The notes beneath the pieces are model-generated. The model saw nothing but the letters and a program-made list of their open reading frames with translations, was not told where the DNA came from and made no database searches. 64,000 nt of DNA from Cyanoderma ruficeps. Lineage: Eukaryota; Chordata; Aves; Passeriformes; Timaliidae. Position 1 is the first letter of the stretch; the number at the start of each line of letters is the position of its first letter. The position numbers and the translations under genes are program-made. The stretch covers positions 9,711,426 to 9,775,425 of the forward strand of contig VZDJ01006585.1 in NCBI GenBank assembly GCA_008694505.1, in the 5' to 3' direction. This document shows, in pieces, positions 14,158-27,207 of this stretch.

Positions 14158-14220
14158 CACAACTGTACATACACCTGCACTTATGCATGCACATACATAT
14201 GCACGTGTGTGTGTGTGTGC
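14158..14220. repeat. Degenerate alternating purine-pyrimidine tract ending in (GT)n
   Basis: Imperfect CA/TA/TG dinucleotides run into a (GT)8 array at 14205-14220, with a CACGTG hexamer at 14202-14207. Long alternating purine-pyrimidine tracts can adopt Z-DNA; that is general knowledge and not shown here. It is likely length-polymorphic. Confidence 0.85.
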
Positions 14221-16510
14221 CCATTAGACAAAATGTTACTGGAGCAATGAAACAACAAAGTCACATGCAATTCTCTTCCTGGTTTTTGAAAGAAGCAGGG
14301 TTGAAACACATTTTCCCTAGAAATCTTTCTGGTGTTTTTTTGCTTATATTGGAGAAAAAAACCAAAACTACTTGTCCTCAGAGGAAAAAAAAAAAACACC
14401 AAAAAAAACAAAACTTGAGAGAAAGAGATTTTACACAGACAATGACTCAAACTGCACCCTTTTCCCTAGTCACTTCATAGAAACTAGTTTGGACTGTTAA
14501 GGGATCAATATGATGATTGTTTTATGTCCTATTCTAGCAACCAAATATTCACATGATCAGTATGGAAGGTTGGGGATGATGTCCTTTGCTTCTGTGACCC
14601 AAAGTAATTGCAGATAAATTGAAGTTTCTTGAACTTATATCATTTGTGAATTTAACTTTGACTCTTCAAATAATGTGATGAATTATGTTAGCTACTGTAA
14701 TTAGAAGGAGAGATAATTTTAGCTTTTTTCTTTTTAAGAAAGACTTTCAGTTACATCTGTTCATCTGCCTATCTCCTGTCTTCAAAGGCTTTTGAACACA
14801 TTAGTCAAATATAACCTAATTTGATAAAGAAATATGAATGAGGATAACTGAGACTGCACTCTGGTTAAATGAATGGTCAGACTAGTGATCAAACAATGAT
14901 GTGAAATTAGAAATAATCTATTTTCTTGCACTCCAACCAGCAACATAAACTTGCCCTTGGCCAGTCCATACCCACACTGGAATCAGTTGATGACATACAC
15001 AGTCTGCTGTCTGTAGCACAGATTAATGTATCCTCCTCCTATTGCTGTGTTTTCGGGATGGATGATGTCCTAACATATATTTAAATTACAAAATAGGAAG
15101 AGTTGCATGGCAGAAATCTGGCAGCTTCATTAATTCTTCTCACAAACAATGTGCTTGGAAATTGAGATGTACACCTAGGACCGAACCTAAAAAAGCCTGC
15201 TGGCATTAGATTTTCAGCCACTGGTGTAGGAGCCACAAGGCTTCCTGTTATAGTTTGGTTGTCATATTATGTCGTCAATTACATGATAAAAAGGGTTTCT
15301 AAATGCAAAAAACAAACCAATAAGCAAAAGAAAAAAAATAAAATGAAGGTTTCAGCAACAAAAACATAACTGAAAAGACAAATTCAGTATTTCACTCATT
15401 ATTACCATTTTCCCCTGTATTTATTTTCTTACCTCCTCTTCTTTTTCTCTTTTAATAACATAGTTTAGGATAAGACTTTGTAACATATTAAGGAATTTCT
15501 CCCTCTCAAGAGAAACATGTAAATAAAACTACTGTTCTTAGGTAATATTCAACATTTGCTATAAGGCATATCTTTTTCCTGGTATAGCAAAGATTCTGTA
15601 TGCACATTTCTGTACTTTTTCCTATGAGAAAAACAGAATTAATTCTACATATATATTTTCAAACTTACTCTGAACATTTAAGTTGATATTAGTTGTTCAG
15701 GTACAGAGACATTAAAAATCTAGACTGTGAAAAATATTTGTAGGCTCCTAAAAAGGCTCTTAAACTAAGATGCAGATATAAAGTTAGGAGCATATTAAAA
15801 CCTTGTAAAGGCTTATGAAGAGGAAATGAGGTTGGTCATTAAACTGTGAAACCTTTTCTGACTTACTGCTCATCTTTATGCCTCTGTTCCCAAGAAAAAT
15901 ATTCAAGAGTACTTGAAGAACAATTGAACAAAAAGAGATATATGAGCAGAACAGGAAAAAAAGAAAACAAAACAAAGTGTTTGTGGATTTTCCTTTGGAA
16001 TGAAGCTAATTCACCCTTGAAATCTGCAAGGGTTGATACAATTCTAACCCTTTAGAAAAAGAGAAAAAAATTATTTGTGGTATTTACATCATGGGTTCTT
16101 TTTTATGATTCTAGAAGATTGCCATAGACTTCTAAATACTAAATATTTTAGTAAACATGTTTTATGTTTAATAACAACATATAGTTAAAATATTTTCAGG
16201 TTATTGAGACCCATAAACCATTAAAATATCTTTTTAAAGTACGTTACGTTATTAACATTCTAAGAGAGAGAGGTGAGACTGCTGCTACTCCATGCTCCTA
16301 TTTCCAACCAGTGGTAAGACTGAAGATGCATTTCCAGCACGTAAATGTAAACAGGGCACATGTACAACACATATTTACAGATACACTCATATAGGGGCAC
16401 AGTTCACAGACAGACACCCTCATCAGTCACACAATCACTGACTGCATGAATGACCTCATCCTCCTCCCCTCTCCAGGCAGGATTAAGATAAAATAGTGAG
16501 GGCAAACAAG
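14221..16510. other. AT-rich non-coding stretch
   Basis: No gene or interspersed repeat is recognised. A-rich tracts occur near 14381-14412. The 111-codon frame at 14145-14480 runs across these tracts and the GT repeat, so it is composition-driven. Confidence 0.55.
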
Positions 16511-16553
16511 TGTGTGCATATGTGTGTGTGTGTGTGTATNATATACACACACA
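16511..16553. repeat. Palindromic (TG)n/(CA)n repeat with central N
   Basis: A TG array (16520-16538) changes to CA (16545-16553) around AT-N-ATAT, forming a self-complementary hairpin sequence with the ambiguous base at 16540 in the loop. The N suggests the junction was hard to sequence. Confidence 0.88.
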
Positions 16554-16599
16554 AGCTGGATCCCTTTGTGCACTGAGTTCAGATGCTCAGTCTGCCCAG

Positions 16600-17400
16600 T
16601 GAATATCCCTGGTTTCCAGTCTACCCAGTTCCTATCTTTCCACAAGCCAGACAAGCATACTGACCAGAAAAGCACTTGAATTCAGCTGGCCTTTTTTCCC
16701 CACATAGCTCTTTATTTCCCCTCACTTGCTCTTCCCCAAATCACCTAAGGCCTTCCCTTTTTCTGCTTTTGGTTCTTCCCCTAAATATCCCACAGTAAGT
16801 TTTCTGCAACCATGAACTGCTCTTCCCCTGCATTCCGTAACGTGTCCCACACCCTAACAAATCCCATACTTAGTCTGACAAGTGATCCAGAGGGTTGCTC
16901 CTGATGACTTACCTTGATGTGGTTTCAGACCTGGACAAACAGGGGTGGTGGCTCTCATGGGACAGTTCTGGGAGTGGGTCTGGACAAGGTGTTCGTTCAT
17001 CCTTTATGAATCCTTAATACGAGATCCTGCCTGCAGTTGTGCATTACTGAGCTCCTCTGAGCTTGTGGAGATGAGCCTTTGATGGCCTTCCTGTGATAAA
17101 ATACCTGTGTGGAGTCAGGTGAGGGCATTATTTGGGCTCCCATTCCTGCCATTGTTTGTCTGAACCCTACTGTGGGTGTGAAGGTGATTTTGTGAGTTTT
17201 TATGGCATAACCTAGCACTGTCCCACAGCCAGGCCTATCCAGAGAGTACCACACCATTCTCTCTCCTTGCACAGCACTTCCCATAGGCCTGTTTCATGTC
17301 CTGGCGGGGTTCTCCTGCCGGAGCAGAAATTCCAGTGCTCTCCCAGATACATCCCTGAGGACTTGTAGATCAATGTGGCTGTGGTCTGCCGAATCCTATA
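16600..17400. other. GC-richer block of unknown origin
   Basis: This block of about 0.8 kb is clearly richer in G and C than its flanks and contains a minus-strand open frame (16997-17284, 95 codons). I do not recognise the sequence as CR1 or as an LTR seen elsewhere in this window. It could be a decayed interspersed repeat or retroviral internal sequence, a retroposed fragment or a conserved element. Confidence 0.4.
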
Positions 17401-18699
17401 GATTGTTTATACTTACTACTTCTGAAAAGAAGGGAATCAGAGGTTGCAAACAGAGGTTTATCTCTTTCAATGAAACACTGCATAAGAATAGAATCCTATA
17501 TTTGGGTGAAGCAAATTTAGTCTCTACAAAGCTGTATTTTTAGTATGGTGAATGGGAATTTGACATTAGGTAATACTAATATATGACAGCTGGTTTCTGT
17601 ACACTGTGGTGAAAATGTTCCTATCAGTGTCCCTAATGACTGTGAAGATTGTCAGCTCAATCATTAAAGGGTTTCTATTTCCTTTCCTGAGAGATAATGG
17701 CCATTTTTGCTTTAATCTCACAAAAAGCCTCTAGTTTTGCTACCACAAATCATAATGGATTATGTTGTTACAATATCTGTCTGTCCAAGAAAAATGAAGA
17801 GTACATTAAATCTTGCTCAAAACTGTGTTGTTCATTCATTTCACTTTTCCCATCAATACAAATCCAAATTCTAGATTATAAGGCAGGTCAAAACAAGGAA
17901 CAAACATACTTTATGATTTTACATGAGAAGAAGTTTCATAAAATTTTGTCTTTAAGGTGCTATTGAAAATTAAACTACAGGAAAAAAAATTAAGTTAGCA
18001 CTGTTGTGTAGAATAACATTCAGTCTTCAGCTGTGGATCTATGAATAGTATATTTCTGTTATTTCAGGATGTTTTCCTATTTTTTTCATTTTCTCATGAT
18101 AAAGACCAATCTTAACTTCTTAACTTCTTGTGTCTGCAAGTATGTGAACCTTATAACTTATTTATCTAGATATTTTTTCCTAAGGCAGTTCTGAGCTCTA
18201 ACATGTTAGAACAAGTTTTTGATCTATTTATGTTTGCTGAAGAAACTCCTCAAATGTCAATGTCTGATGCCGATATGTCCTCAGAAGACAAATGAAAAAT
18301 ATTGAATAGGACTTGGTCATATTACACACCCTACTGATATGATGAGAAGGGAGAGTTTCTGTATTCCCTGGTCTCCCAGCCTGTGATACCAGGAAGTCAG
18401 AAAAAGCAGGACGATTTTTTACTCTCAATAGGCTGCTGAACCTGTCAGGTATCACCTGTACCCCAGCTACAACATTATTATCCTGGAAAAGAGAATGCTA
18501 CACTAGTTCATGGAAACTGATCAAACCCACAAGATTGTAACTATTTGTAACTTGTATTTTTGGTGACTTATATTTTACCCATTCCTGCTCTTGGTCATAA
18601 ATCAAATATCAAGGAATACCAGCACCTATGACCATTACACAGTTTGTTGAGCTGCTTTGCCAAATTCCTTAAAGATGGAAATACATATGTGGAGAAGTC
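17401..18699. other. AT-rich non-coding stretch
   Basis: Nothing is recognised beyond a small tandem duplication, CTTAACTTCTTAACTTCTTG, near 18110-18129. Confidence 0.55.
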
Positions 18700-19066
18700 T
18701 AAAATATTTTCTGTTGTCTTGGGCTTGGAAAAGTTGACTGTGGGGAACAATCACTAGCTTGTCTTTGTCTGGGAAGTTGTGTGGTGCAGCTGCCTCCTTG
18801 CCTTTGCCCCAGGAGCCATGTGGAACTAATTCGAGGTGGTGAACACCTTTATTGTTGGCAAAGCACCTTCTGGTTTTGTACACTTTTGTTATTAATATTG
18901 TGGCTGTTCCTGTGCGCTTCTCATTCCATTGCTGTTTGCTTTCAGTAAATTGGCATCTCAATCCATAATCTCCACTCTTTGTTCCAATCTTGCACAGGGA
19001 CCTGGGGGGAGTGTCGAGTGGCTTATTTGGAGTTTAATTCCCAGTTGGTGTTAAACCACCACCACA
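18700..19066 (+). mobile_element. ERVL-like LTR, 3' part
   Basis: The end at 19035-19066 reads TTTAATTCCCAGTTGGTG followed by TTAAACCACCACCACA. This matches the U5 terminus I know from avian ERVL LTRs, which end in a GTTAAACCACRACA-like motif. Upstream, AGTAAA (18944-18949) stands where the AATAAA polyadenylation signal is expected, followed by the GGCATCTCAATCCA motif usual for this class. The right end (CA at 19066) is confident. The left end is uncertain and the 5' TG terminus was not found, so the copy is probably 5'-truncated. Strand is set by the polyadenylation-like signal and the end motif. The 108-codon minus frame across it (18635-18961) is antisense noise. Confidence 0.7.
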
Positions 19067-20922
19067 TGCTATAGTGCTCTGCAAACAGTACATATGCAGA
19101 GATGCCTTGTGATGTGAGCAGGATTGTACATGACTTTGAAATGGTTGATGGATCCACTAATCTGCTGTGTGCAATTTTGTTGGAGGACCTTGTTTCAAAG
19201 CAGAAAGCAAGAAGCCAAGATGGTAAATAACATTTTTATTGGTGAAAACACTGTAAGATATTTTTAAATTAAAAGGTAATTTTTTTACCATCTACAGAAG
19301 CCTACCAAAATATCTCCTCCTGTCAAAGAACCAGTCAGGGTAATAAAACAGAGATAAGCTGAATATAATGACCTTATTTAGGCTGTGGAGGAAAAGGGTA
19401 CAAATGCATAAGCAAACAGAATCATTATGTTTAACGCTTTCACATTTTGTCACAATAAATGCAAAGGAAATATAGAACAATTACACTCTAAAAAAGGGAA
19501 CAGTACTGTATCTTTTGAAGTGCTGAAAACAAAATTGGGTAAAACATTTGCAGGTTTATTTTAAAAATACTAAAGCAGTCTAGATGACTATAAAATCTAG
19601 TAGGATTTCTTAATTTTCTTTTCTATTATGCAGTCATTGGTGCACACATTGTACTCTAAACAAGCTGAAAAATTCAACATAGAGAAATGTAGAAAGATCC
19701 TTTGGAGACAAATATGATGGCTATATTATATATAAAACTCTATTCCAGTATTTATAAAAGAGTTCCTTACCTTTTGATCTGCTATTATACTCTAACTTTT
19801 CTTTGAGTTCAAATAGATTAAAAAAAGAGTAGGATATAATGCAAATTGTTCTAAATAGTTTAATGAAACATGTTTTCTCTTAGTACTGAGTAGTTTCCAA
19901 GAGATAAAAGAGGTTGCAGAATACTATTAAAATAAGATTCAGAGAAGCTCCATTATCTTGTCTTTATTTATTTATGTCCTACTATTCACAGGTAAATTTT
20001 GTTTGCAAGTTTTGATGTTCATTCCAAGTCCATTTAAGATTTCAGAATACTCAAGTTTTTGTGTAGTTACGGACCACATACAATCCCAGTCTGCTGAGCA
20101 TTTACGGAACTGATTATTTTGACTGTGTTTCCTTTCTAAATGTTGACTGTGTGAAATATGTTCTCCTGGCCATCTGCAGATAGTGTTTATTCTGTAAATT
20201 GGAAATATATTTCACAAATTTACTTTTAGGAAATGTATTAATTTAGAGATTCCATAACAATTATTTAAGACAAAAGTAGTCCGCACTAGGATGCATATTT
20301 ACTCTGGTCCATACTCACAGTCAGGACAAAAATCAAAGCAGATTTTGAGGCAGAAAGATAAATTTTGTCACAATAAAGATAAATGATAATACCAATTTTT
20401 ATAATTTGGCAGACTCCTCTTTAGAGGCTCAAAATTTTCTACTGCTTTTCTTTACTGCTATATTTTCCCTTTATTTTAATTTGTAAAATGATAATATTTT
20501 TGTTTACTATTTCAAGAATATTATTTTACCTTCCATATGCTCCTGAAACTTTATCATAATTTATTACTGGTTTTCTTCCCACAAGTCTTAATCACCTATA
20601 TGAAAACTGCTGGTTTTAGAGATTTAACTCAAAGGAAAAAGGCATGATACATTTGTTCTTTACTTCCAATTCATCTATAAAATTTAAGTAAAAAGGGCAG
20701 TGAAGAAAGAATACAAATCTTTGTCAGTGTATGGCACAAAACTGAGAGCAAGTTTGCAATTCATATGCTTGAAAGGAATATTAGACCATCTTTAAAAAAT
20801 GACTCCATGTAACACTACATTTGTGTTACTTACCAGTACAGATTTCCAAATCTCATTTAGTTAAGGTCAGGTTATTTCTATTTTCAGGTAAAAGTCTAGT
20901 TACACTAAAATGGTTCAGCATA

Positions 20923-20955
20923 AAAGAAAAAAAAAAAAGTAAAAGAAAAAAAAAA
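20923..20955. repeat. A-rich low-complexity tract
   Basis: A-runs are broken by single G residues. The minus translation is Phe-rich and not a gene. Confidence 0.9.
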
Positions 20956-22229
20956 CCCTCCTATTCTTGAAAAGTATCCCGTGCTCCCTGATGTACAGTC
21001 TTGATAGTTTTTGTGCTAGAATAATGAAGACATTTTGTGTTACTTTATTTTTAACCCCAGTTATCTTTGTCATGTAATTATAGGTGAAGAGAAATAATTC
21101 CATTGGTTTGTGCTAGCTACGCTTTGATGAGGCAAATAAATGCTATTTTATATAATTTCTGTACCCTGAGGAATTTAACAGAAAATAGGTGTCTACCAAC
21201 TAGGTCCAGATAGACTTTGCTTAGTAGTTTAAGACACTTGACTCAATCAGCATTCTCAGACTACAATTACGAACAATTATGATCCATAAAAAAACTTGCA
21301 TATATGCTACTTTTGTTTCAAAACCAAAAAAATCAGAGTGCAAACTTTTGGGGTTTTTGTATATATAGTTAGAACATCCCATACAAATTTGTAGATGTGC
21401 AGAAACTTAAAACTATTATAGAAAGTGACTTCTAGCTTCCAATCCTATGGATTCTTTCCTTTGTTCAGAAAGTCCACCTAGAATGCATTGTTTTTTTGGT
21501 TGTTTTCTGGGTTTCCTTTTCTTCTTCCCACTCCAATATTTGCAAAAATAAAGCTGTGAAATTATTTTTTTGGGAATAGAGAAAACATCCTCTCCAAAAG
21601 GAATGGATGTGTTGTCATGGCAACAGATAGGGAGGGATTTCAGGAAAACTGTATGCAAGAGACTCTCACTGAATTTCTCCTTGATGTCAATAACATATTG
21701 GACTGAAGTCTCTGGGAAAGATCATAAAACAGGCCAACAATAAAAGGACAACTGAAATACATAATTTAAAATAAAATAAGGAGGTCACTGTTACCAATTT
21801 ATTGTTTTGGTTAATACTTATTTAACTGTAGGTTAACTTTATTAATGTACTTATTATGTGATTATTTTCATAATACTACTCAGTTTTTCTTAGCTCTAGG
21901 CTGACTATGTATTATAAAAAAAGTATCTACCAAATACCTGTACACATGGCTCAACTGGCTGGTTTAAAATTGCTAATTAGGATTGGAAGCAGGCTAGTAA
22001 TGAAAGATTTTTCTGCCTGTTTGAAATACTCAGTGAAGCAATGAAAAATATTTCTGCATAAAATCTAAAATGGCTTCTGGCTTGAATTTATACTTCAGTT
22101 TGATGCTGGAAGAGAAAAAAGAAAGGAATAAGCTTTGTTGACTTAATTTCTGTGGATAATTCAGTGTTACTGGCACCAGCAACTCACTAAGAAAGATATT
22201 GTCCCAGAAATTCTCTATAAATAATTTAT

Positions 22230-22255
22230 AAAGCCATACTTAGCAGTATGGCTTT
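22230..22255. repeat. Perfect inverted repeat (hairpin), 11-bp stem, 4-nt loop
   Basis: AAAGCCATACT (22230-22240) and its exact reverse complement AGTATGGCTTT (22245-22255) are separated by TAGC. A T-rich stretch follows. The stem is too short for a microRNA precursor, so the meaning is unknown. Confidence 0.93.
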
Positions 22256-22499
22256 TTAAAAATGGTCCTTGCAAAAAAGTTGAATTGCATCATTAAACAG
22301 GATCATTGAGAGTGGTCAGGGTGCTTTTTAAGCAGAGAGTTTTCAGGGAGTGTAGAATAAAGCAGTTAATCTGCAAAACTCTCTTAAATCATTGCCTTAG
22401 AAAGGTCATGAGCACATAAGTATGATTTAAACATGCTTTTCTAACACATAGAAGAATTACTATTCTACAGTAGCCTATGCATTACATCCTTGCAAGGAA

Positions 22500-23020
22500 A
22501 TTATTTTCTGGATAGACTGACGTCAAATAAAGACATTAAAGAGAGGTCCAATCTGGCTTTACAACCAAAATTAAAGAGCAACTGCAACAAAGCCCTTTCA
22601 TTTAAAATACAAATTGGTACAATACAAGACCTGATTTAGTTTTACAGCAAGCAGTTCTCACAGTAACCAATAAAACAAAAGTTATTCTTCACAAGAAAAA
22701 AAAAACATTAAAATCCAACATCAGTTTTCAGGGAGGGACAAGTTCAAAATGTAAATTAACACCATAAGATCCATCCAAAAGTAGCTGCCCTCAAATCTGC
22801 AGGAGACAGAACACATTAAAAATGCACTCACAAAAGGCTGATAGCACTTTAATTAATGGAGAACACTTGTGGGCCATTTATTGTTGCTAAAAATTAGTCA
22901 AGCTAATTGATCCAGTACAGGTGCGTGTAATTGAGAGATATGCCTAAGATTCACAGTTAATTTACTCTGGGAATTTTGCAGATACAGTGAAAATTTAGCT
23001 CACAGAAGTCTCTACAAGGA
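22500..23020. promoter_or_regulatory. Candidate conserved non-coding element
   Basis: About 500 bases hold many transcription-factor-like cores: a TGACGTCA CRE-like site just after 22516, TTTAATTAATGG near 22850, CTAATTGATC near 22903 and GTGTAATTGAG near 22925. There is no low-complexity sequence and no open frame of note. The density is enhancer-like, but this is inference from composition only. Confidence 0.25.
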
Positions 23021-25462
23021 AATGGGTGAAAGACAATAATATTAGCTGAAAGATAAAAAAGAAGAGTTTGACTAGGAAGAGTAAAACTAGGAAGAATGTA
23101 CGCAGCAAGTTGAGTTATACAACACCATGCAAGCTAGAAATAATCTTTCTCATTTATTTTATTATTTCACACTTAAACTAATTTAGGGATAATGAACTAT
23201 AAAAATTGTATAGTGGAACCTTGAGGATTCAGCTAAATATTTTCATAATTTAAAGAACACTGGCATAGAGATACATAATGTATTATTAGCAAATTTAAAA
23301 TACACTTCCAATTTAAACTTCTTGGCAATCAATATATTTTTTTAGGAAATAAAAATGTATGTTCCCTGGTCATTTTTCCTTTGGTATCTTTTTTCTTTTG
23401 TTATTAGTTTCATGAGTTTTTAACATTTAAAATAGATACAAAAGAGCTTCAAAATTAATGATCTGATTTGAGATTTCTAAACAGGTACCTGCACTTTTAA
23501 AATCATCAGTTCTATACTTGTTGATTTTATTGTTAGGCATTTCCAGTGAATTCCTTATCACCAGTTGTTCTTCAGTAGTTACTTACACACAGGCTCTATG
23601 TTTAGGAATTCCTTCTCTTCCCCACGCAGGGTCTAGTGCTCTTACACAGTATCTAAGGAAACTACTTACAGTATGTTGCAGAGATCAACCTTTATTTATT
23701 TTGGCAGCTGTTTTTTTCCAAGTAAAATCTGTAGGCTCCTAAGTGGTAAAACAGGAACTTTAAACTGCATGAAGAAATCTTAAAATAGTCAGTGCTTAAA
23801 CTAGGCAACATAAAATGCCCAGGGGAGGTGTACATATTAAGCCCCAAAAGTTTGGAGGGGTTAGGCTCAGATTCCCAGAGTTAAGCCTGTAACTTCAGCA
23901 GGGATCAGTGCAAGAGAGGGACCTAAATCCCACAAGGCTTCAAGTATCAAATCTTCTGAAAGATGTCTTTCATGCAAGACCATCAATGCAAGTAACCAAG
24001 TCCAGCAGTGAAAATCATTCAGCTGCTATCAACTTCTTTACAAGAAAAATTAATTGAGACCAAGCTTACAGACAAAGATCCCAGAGTTTAATGTTCATAT
24101 GCAAAGAGAGGTTACAGAATCAGGCTAAGAAGAAAAGAAGAAAAACACAGGAATGAAACATGACTTTAAAACATACGGATGTCTGAAATTTGGAGGAGTA
24201 AGGGGCAGCCCTTTGCACATGGTAGGAAGGCCTTTTTTTGTCTACTGGGAAATAATCTTATAAACTACATTTAAAAACCGTGGAAAGGAGGTTTCAAGGT
24301 TGAGGATTTACCAGTTCTTACTGAATGGCAATCATTACAATAAATTGATGAGGAAAAAAAAAAGAAAAAAGACTTCTTTACATCAGAGTAGAACAAATGT
24401 AGAAATAAGGGCATGTAACATCCTCAAACATAACATAGTATAGCTCTGAGCTATAGCAGCTAACTCTCATGCTTTCAAAGAAGAGTTCCTCTTTTTCTAT
24501 TCATTTTCCTGGAAGTCAATTTACTATCCTTATGAGAAAATTTGATCAACATGCACCATTTTACACTGCTCTTGGAGGATTCTGAAAGCAGCTTTAAAAT
24601 TGTCCCAGACCTTTTGCCAACTTTTCTCTGTTGCTTAGCTCCAGGCAGACCTGTTCTGAGAGTGCCTTTAATTAGTTCCCTGCTTAGCAATCTATATTTT
24701 ATTTGATTCTGTTCTGTGGCACTGTCTTCTTAATTGAATAACAATGCAAGATACTTAACTAAGGTCATATTTAATCAGTGCTAATTTTTTTTTTTGTCGT
24801 GCGTGTGTCATTGCTGCAGTAAGCTTAGCTTTTCTCAATACCTGCTATTGTTTGTGCTCTTTCTCCATATTAAAGCTGTACTGGGATATACTGAGGTAAA
24901 ACCACATATATCCTACCCCTTGTTTCTTTCCATACATATCTTGCTTTCCTCAGAAATTTGAGAAGATAAAATGGAAGGGGAAGCAGTAAAAGGCTCCTGT
25001 ATGATAACTTATCTAGGTGCAAGCAGAAAAACTTAGCTTCAAAACAAGGGTTTACGTCCTTTCTTGCACTGTTAAACATTTTATTAGTGGTGTTTTTAAA
25101 CTTAGCTATGAACTGTTGCCTCAGTATGATGCTGATTTGATGTCTGAGGCCTTTTTATTTACATTGCAAGATAATCAGAACAATTTCCATGTTACTAGGT
25201 TTTACTCTAATGTATGGTTTTAAGACAGATTTTTTACCATTTCTGGTGGGGAAGCTTTTCTTTGCTGTTTCATCCTGCTGACTTTCTCTGGTATAATCTC
25301 TATATGAAACCATCTGTTGCTGGAAGAAGCAAGCTATTGATGAAAATTTCAAGAAAATCCCTATGCCAGTTGCAATGCCTCAAAACCTTCGAAGACATGT
25401 GCAGCTCATAGTACATAAAAATAACAAACAGAATTCATTACCTGAAGTATTTCTCCTTGCAG

Positions 25463-25510
25463 TTTCTTTAGAAGAAGAGATACATTGTGGGTCAAATCTT
25501 AATGTGGAAG
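25463..25510 (+). other. Exon-like segment (possible 48-nt microexon)
   Basis: The segment is preceded by TATTTCTCCTTGCAG, a good splice acceptor, and followed by GTATGT, a good donor. It is 48 nt (divisible by three) and open in one frame, reading SLEEEIHCGSNLNVE in the middle. The same frame stays open from 25363 to 25569 outside the splice sites. No neighbouring exon, start or family match is visible, so it could be a non-coding RNA exon, a micro-exon of a large gene or chance. Confidence 0.2.
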
Positions 25511-27207
25511 GTATGTCTCTACCAAAACGTATAAACCAAAATTTTTTAGAAGTGCTTTTTCGTTATTGAGCTGCTCTATTCTTGACATATAGCAAGCGCC
25601 TTTCTAACCATTAATGATAATTCAGAATTATATAGGGCATTAGTTCTGCTTTTGCTATGATTGAGAACACCTTTCTGTTTAAAGATCAACCATTTTGAGT
25701 GCTCTGAAATTTGCACATTTACTCAGATTCTTCTAAAACTTTCATCACTTGATTTAACTGCAGGAAAGATTTGGAGTCATTGAGGTAAAAGTCCTTATGA
25801 TATAGTGCTGAATAAATTGCTTTCAGTCCTTATATTCTACTAGCAATCTTCTAATTGGGCTCAAAGAAGATCATATGGCAGCTGATCTCAGATACTCAGA
25901 GTTCATCTCTAATAAACATGCTACTTAGCATCCCTCAAACAAAAGTAGTATTGCAGTAATTTATGTAGTAATAGTTATACTTGCCTGATTAGTGCATGTC
26001 AAACAAGGCTGATGGCTGTGTATTTGAGAAGACACCCTTTAGAGAATTTCTGGCAAATCAGTTTCCTTTGTTTTGGGCAGTGGAATGGATGTTTTGTTGC
26101 TGCCATAAATCCTGAACTCAAGTAGTGATCTTGAAAGTCTCTGACTGTACTATCTACTATGGCACTGGGATTCATCTAACCAATGCTTAAATCTTGCAGT
26201 CTTGTCATAGTTTTGTCAGTATTTGTGCAGTGAATCAAATCTTTCAAACTAGATGGTTAGTCACAGCATGGATGTCAGACAAGACAAGGGTCTTTATGAT
26301 GGCATTGTCAGCTGCCTCACTGACACTCTCAAAACCACTGTTTTGCTGAATTATGGTACCTGGTTGGTCAGTGCAGTCCTGAACTTGCATGACCTATTGC
26401 TATATTATTTAAAATTATATAAAAAATATCTTCTCGCTGTCTTACCTACCTAAAAGACTGTCTGGTACAATAATAACTACATCTTTGGGGACAGTTTCTA
26501 GTTTTGCTGAAGATTCTTCTTGTTTCCAAAAAGAGCTGATCTTTTAGAGATGTCAATTTTGCAAGCCTGGGGAATCTCTGCAATGGCCAGATTAACCTTT
26601 CAGAATGCTAATTAACACATGTGAGCATATAGATTAACCTATGTACATCCAGAACTGCCCAGGGAAATATCCTAAATACTGTGAAGTTCCCAAGCACAAA
26701 GTTCCTGTAACAATTAGTCAAACACCTACTTGTGAAAATGGTTGGGAATTCAATCAATATGCATGTCTCAGGCTCTCCACTATTTCAAGCTGATCCATTA
26801 CCTCATCCATGTGGATGATCGGATGGGAAGTGTGACCACACAGGGAATAAGTGACTAATTATCCTGGGTGTGCATACAGGCAGGCTTGGGTGCAGCATGG
26901 GGCAATCTAGAGCTTATACATTAAGGTTTCATATCTCTTGCCACACAGGCTCTCCTTATCACCAGGAACCATAACTAATCCAACTCTAATATAATTTTCC
27001 TTATCTTGATATATGAACTTGGATTTCAGCTGTGGAGTTTAAGAGAACTCTTCCCTAAGAATAGCCATAAATAGAAATAGGCTGAAATTAAAATATGGCA
27101 GTACTGACTTTATTTAGAAACAGCAAGTTTTAGATTTGCCAATTTTAGCATCTGTGTTAGTCTTTGTTAACAAGATCCCCACAAGAGAGAGACCAGGGGG
27201 GAAGTCT

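Larger units (their letters stand above)
19067..27207. other. AT-rich non-coding stretch
   Basis: No gene is supported and no interspersed repeat is recognised. Listed separately are an A-rich tract (20923-20955), a strong hairpin (22230-22255), a candidate conserved element (22500-23020) and an exon-like 48-nt segment (25463-25510). The remainder is unique-looking AT-rich DNA with frequent stops. Confidence 0.55.

Noticed and set aside
14145..14480. 111-codon plus frame
   Set aside because: It runs through a GT repeat and A-rich tracts; the translation is His/Lys-rich low complexity.
22230..22255. MicroRNA precursor
   Set aside because: The stem is only 11 bp, whereas precursor hairpins need about 25-30 bp.
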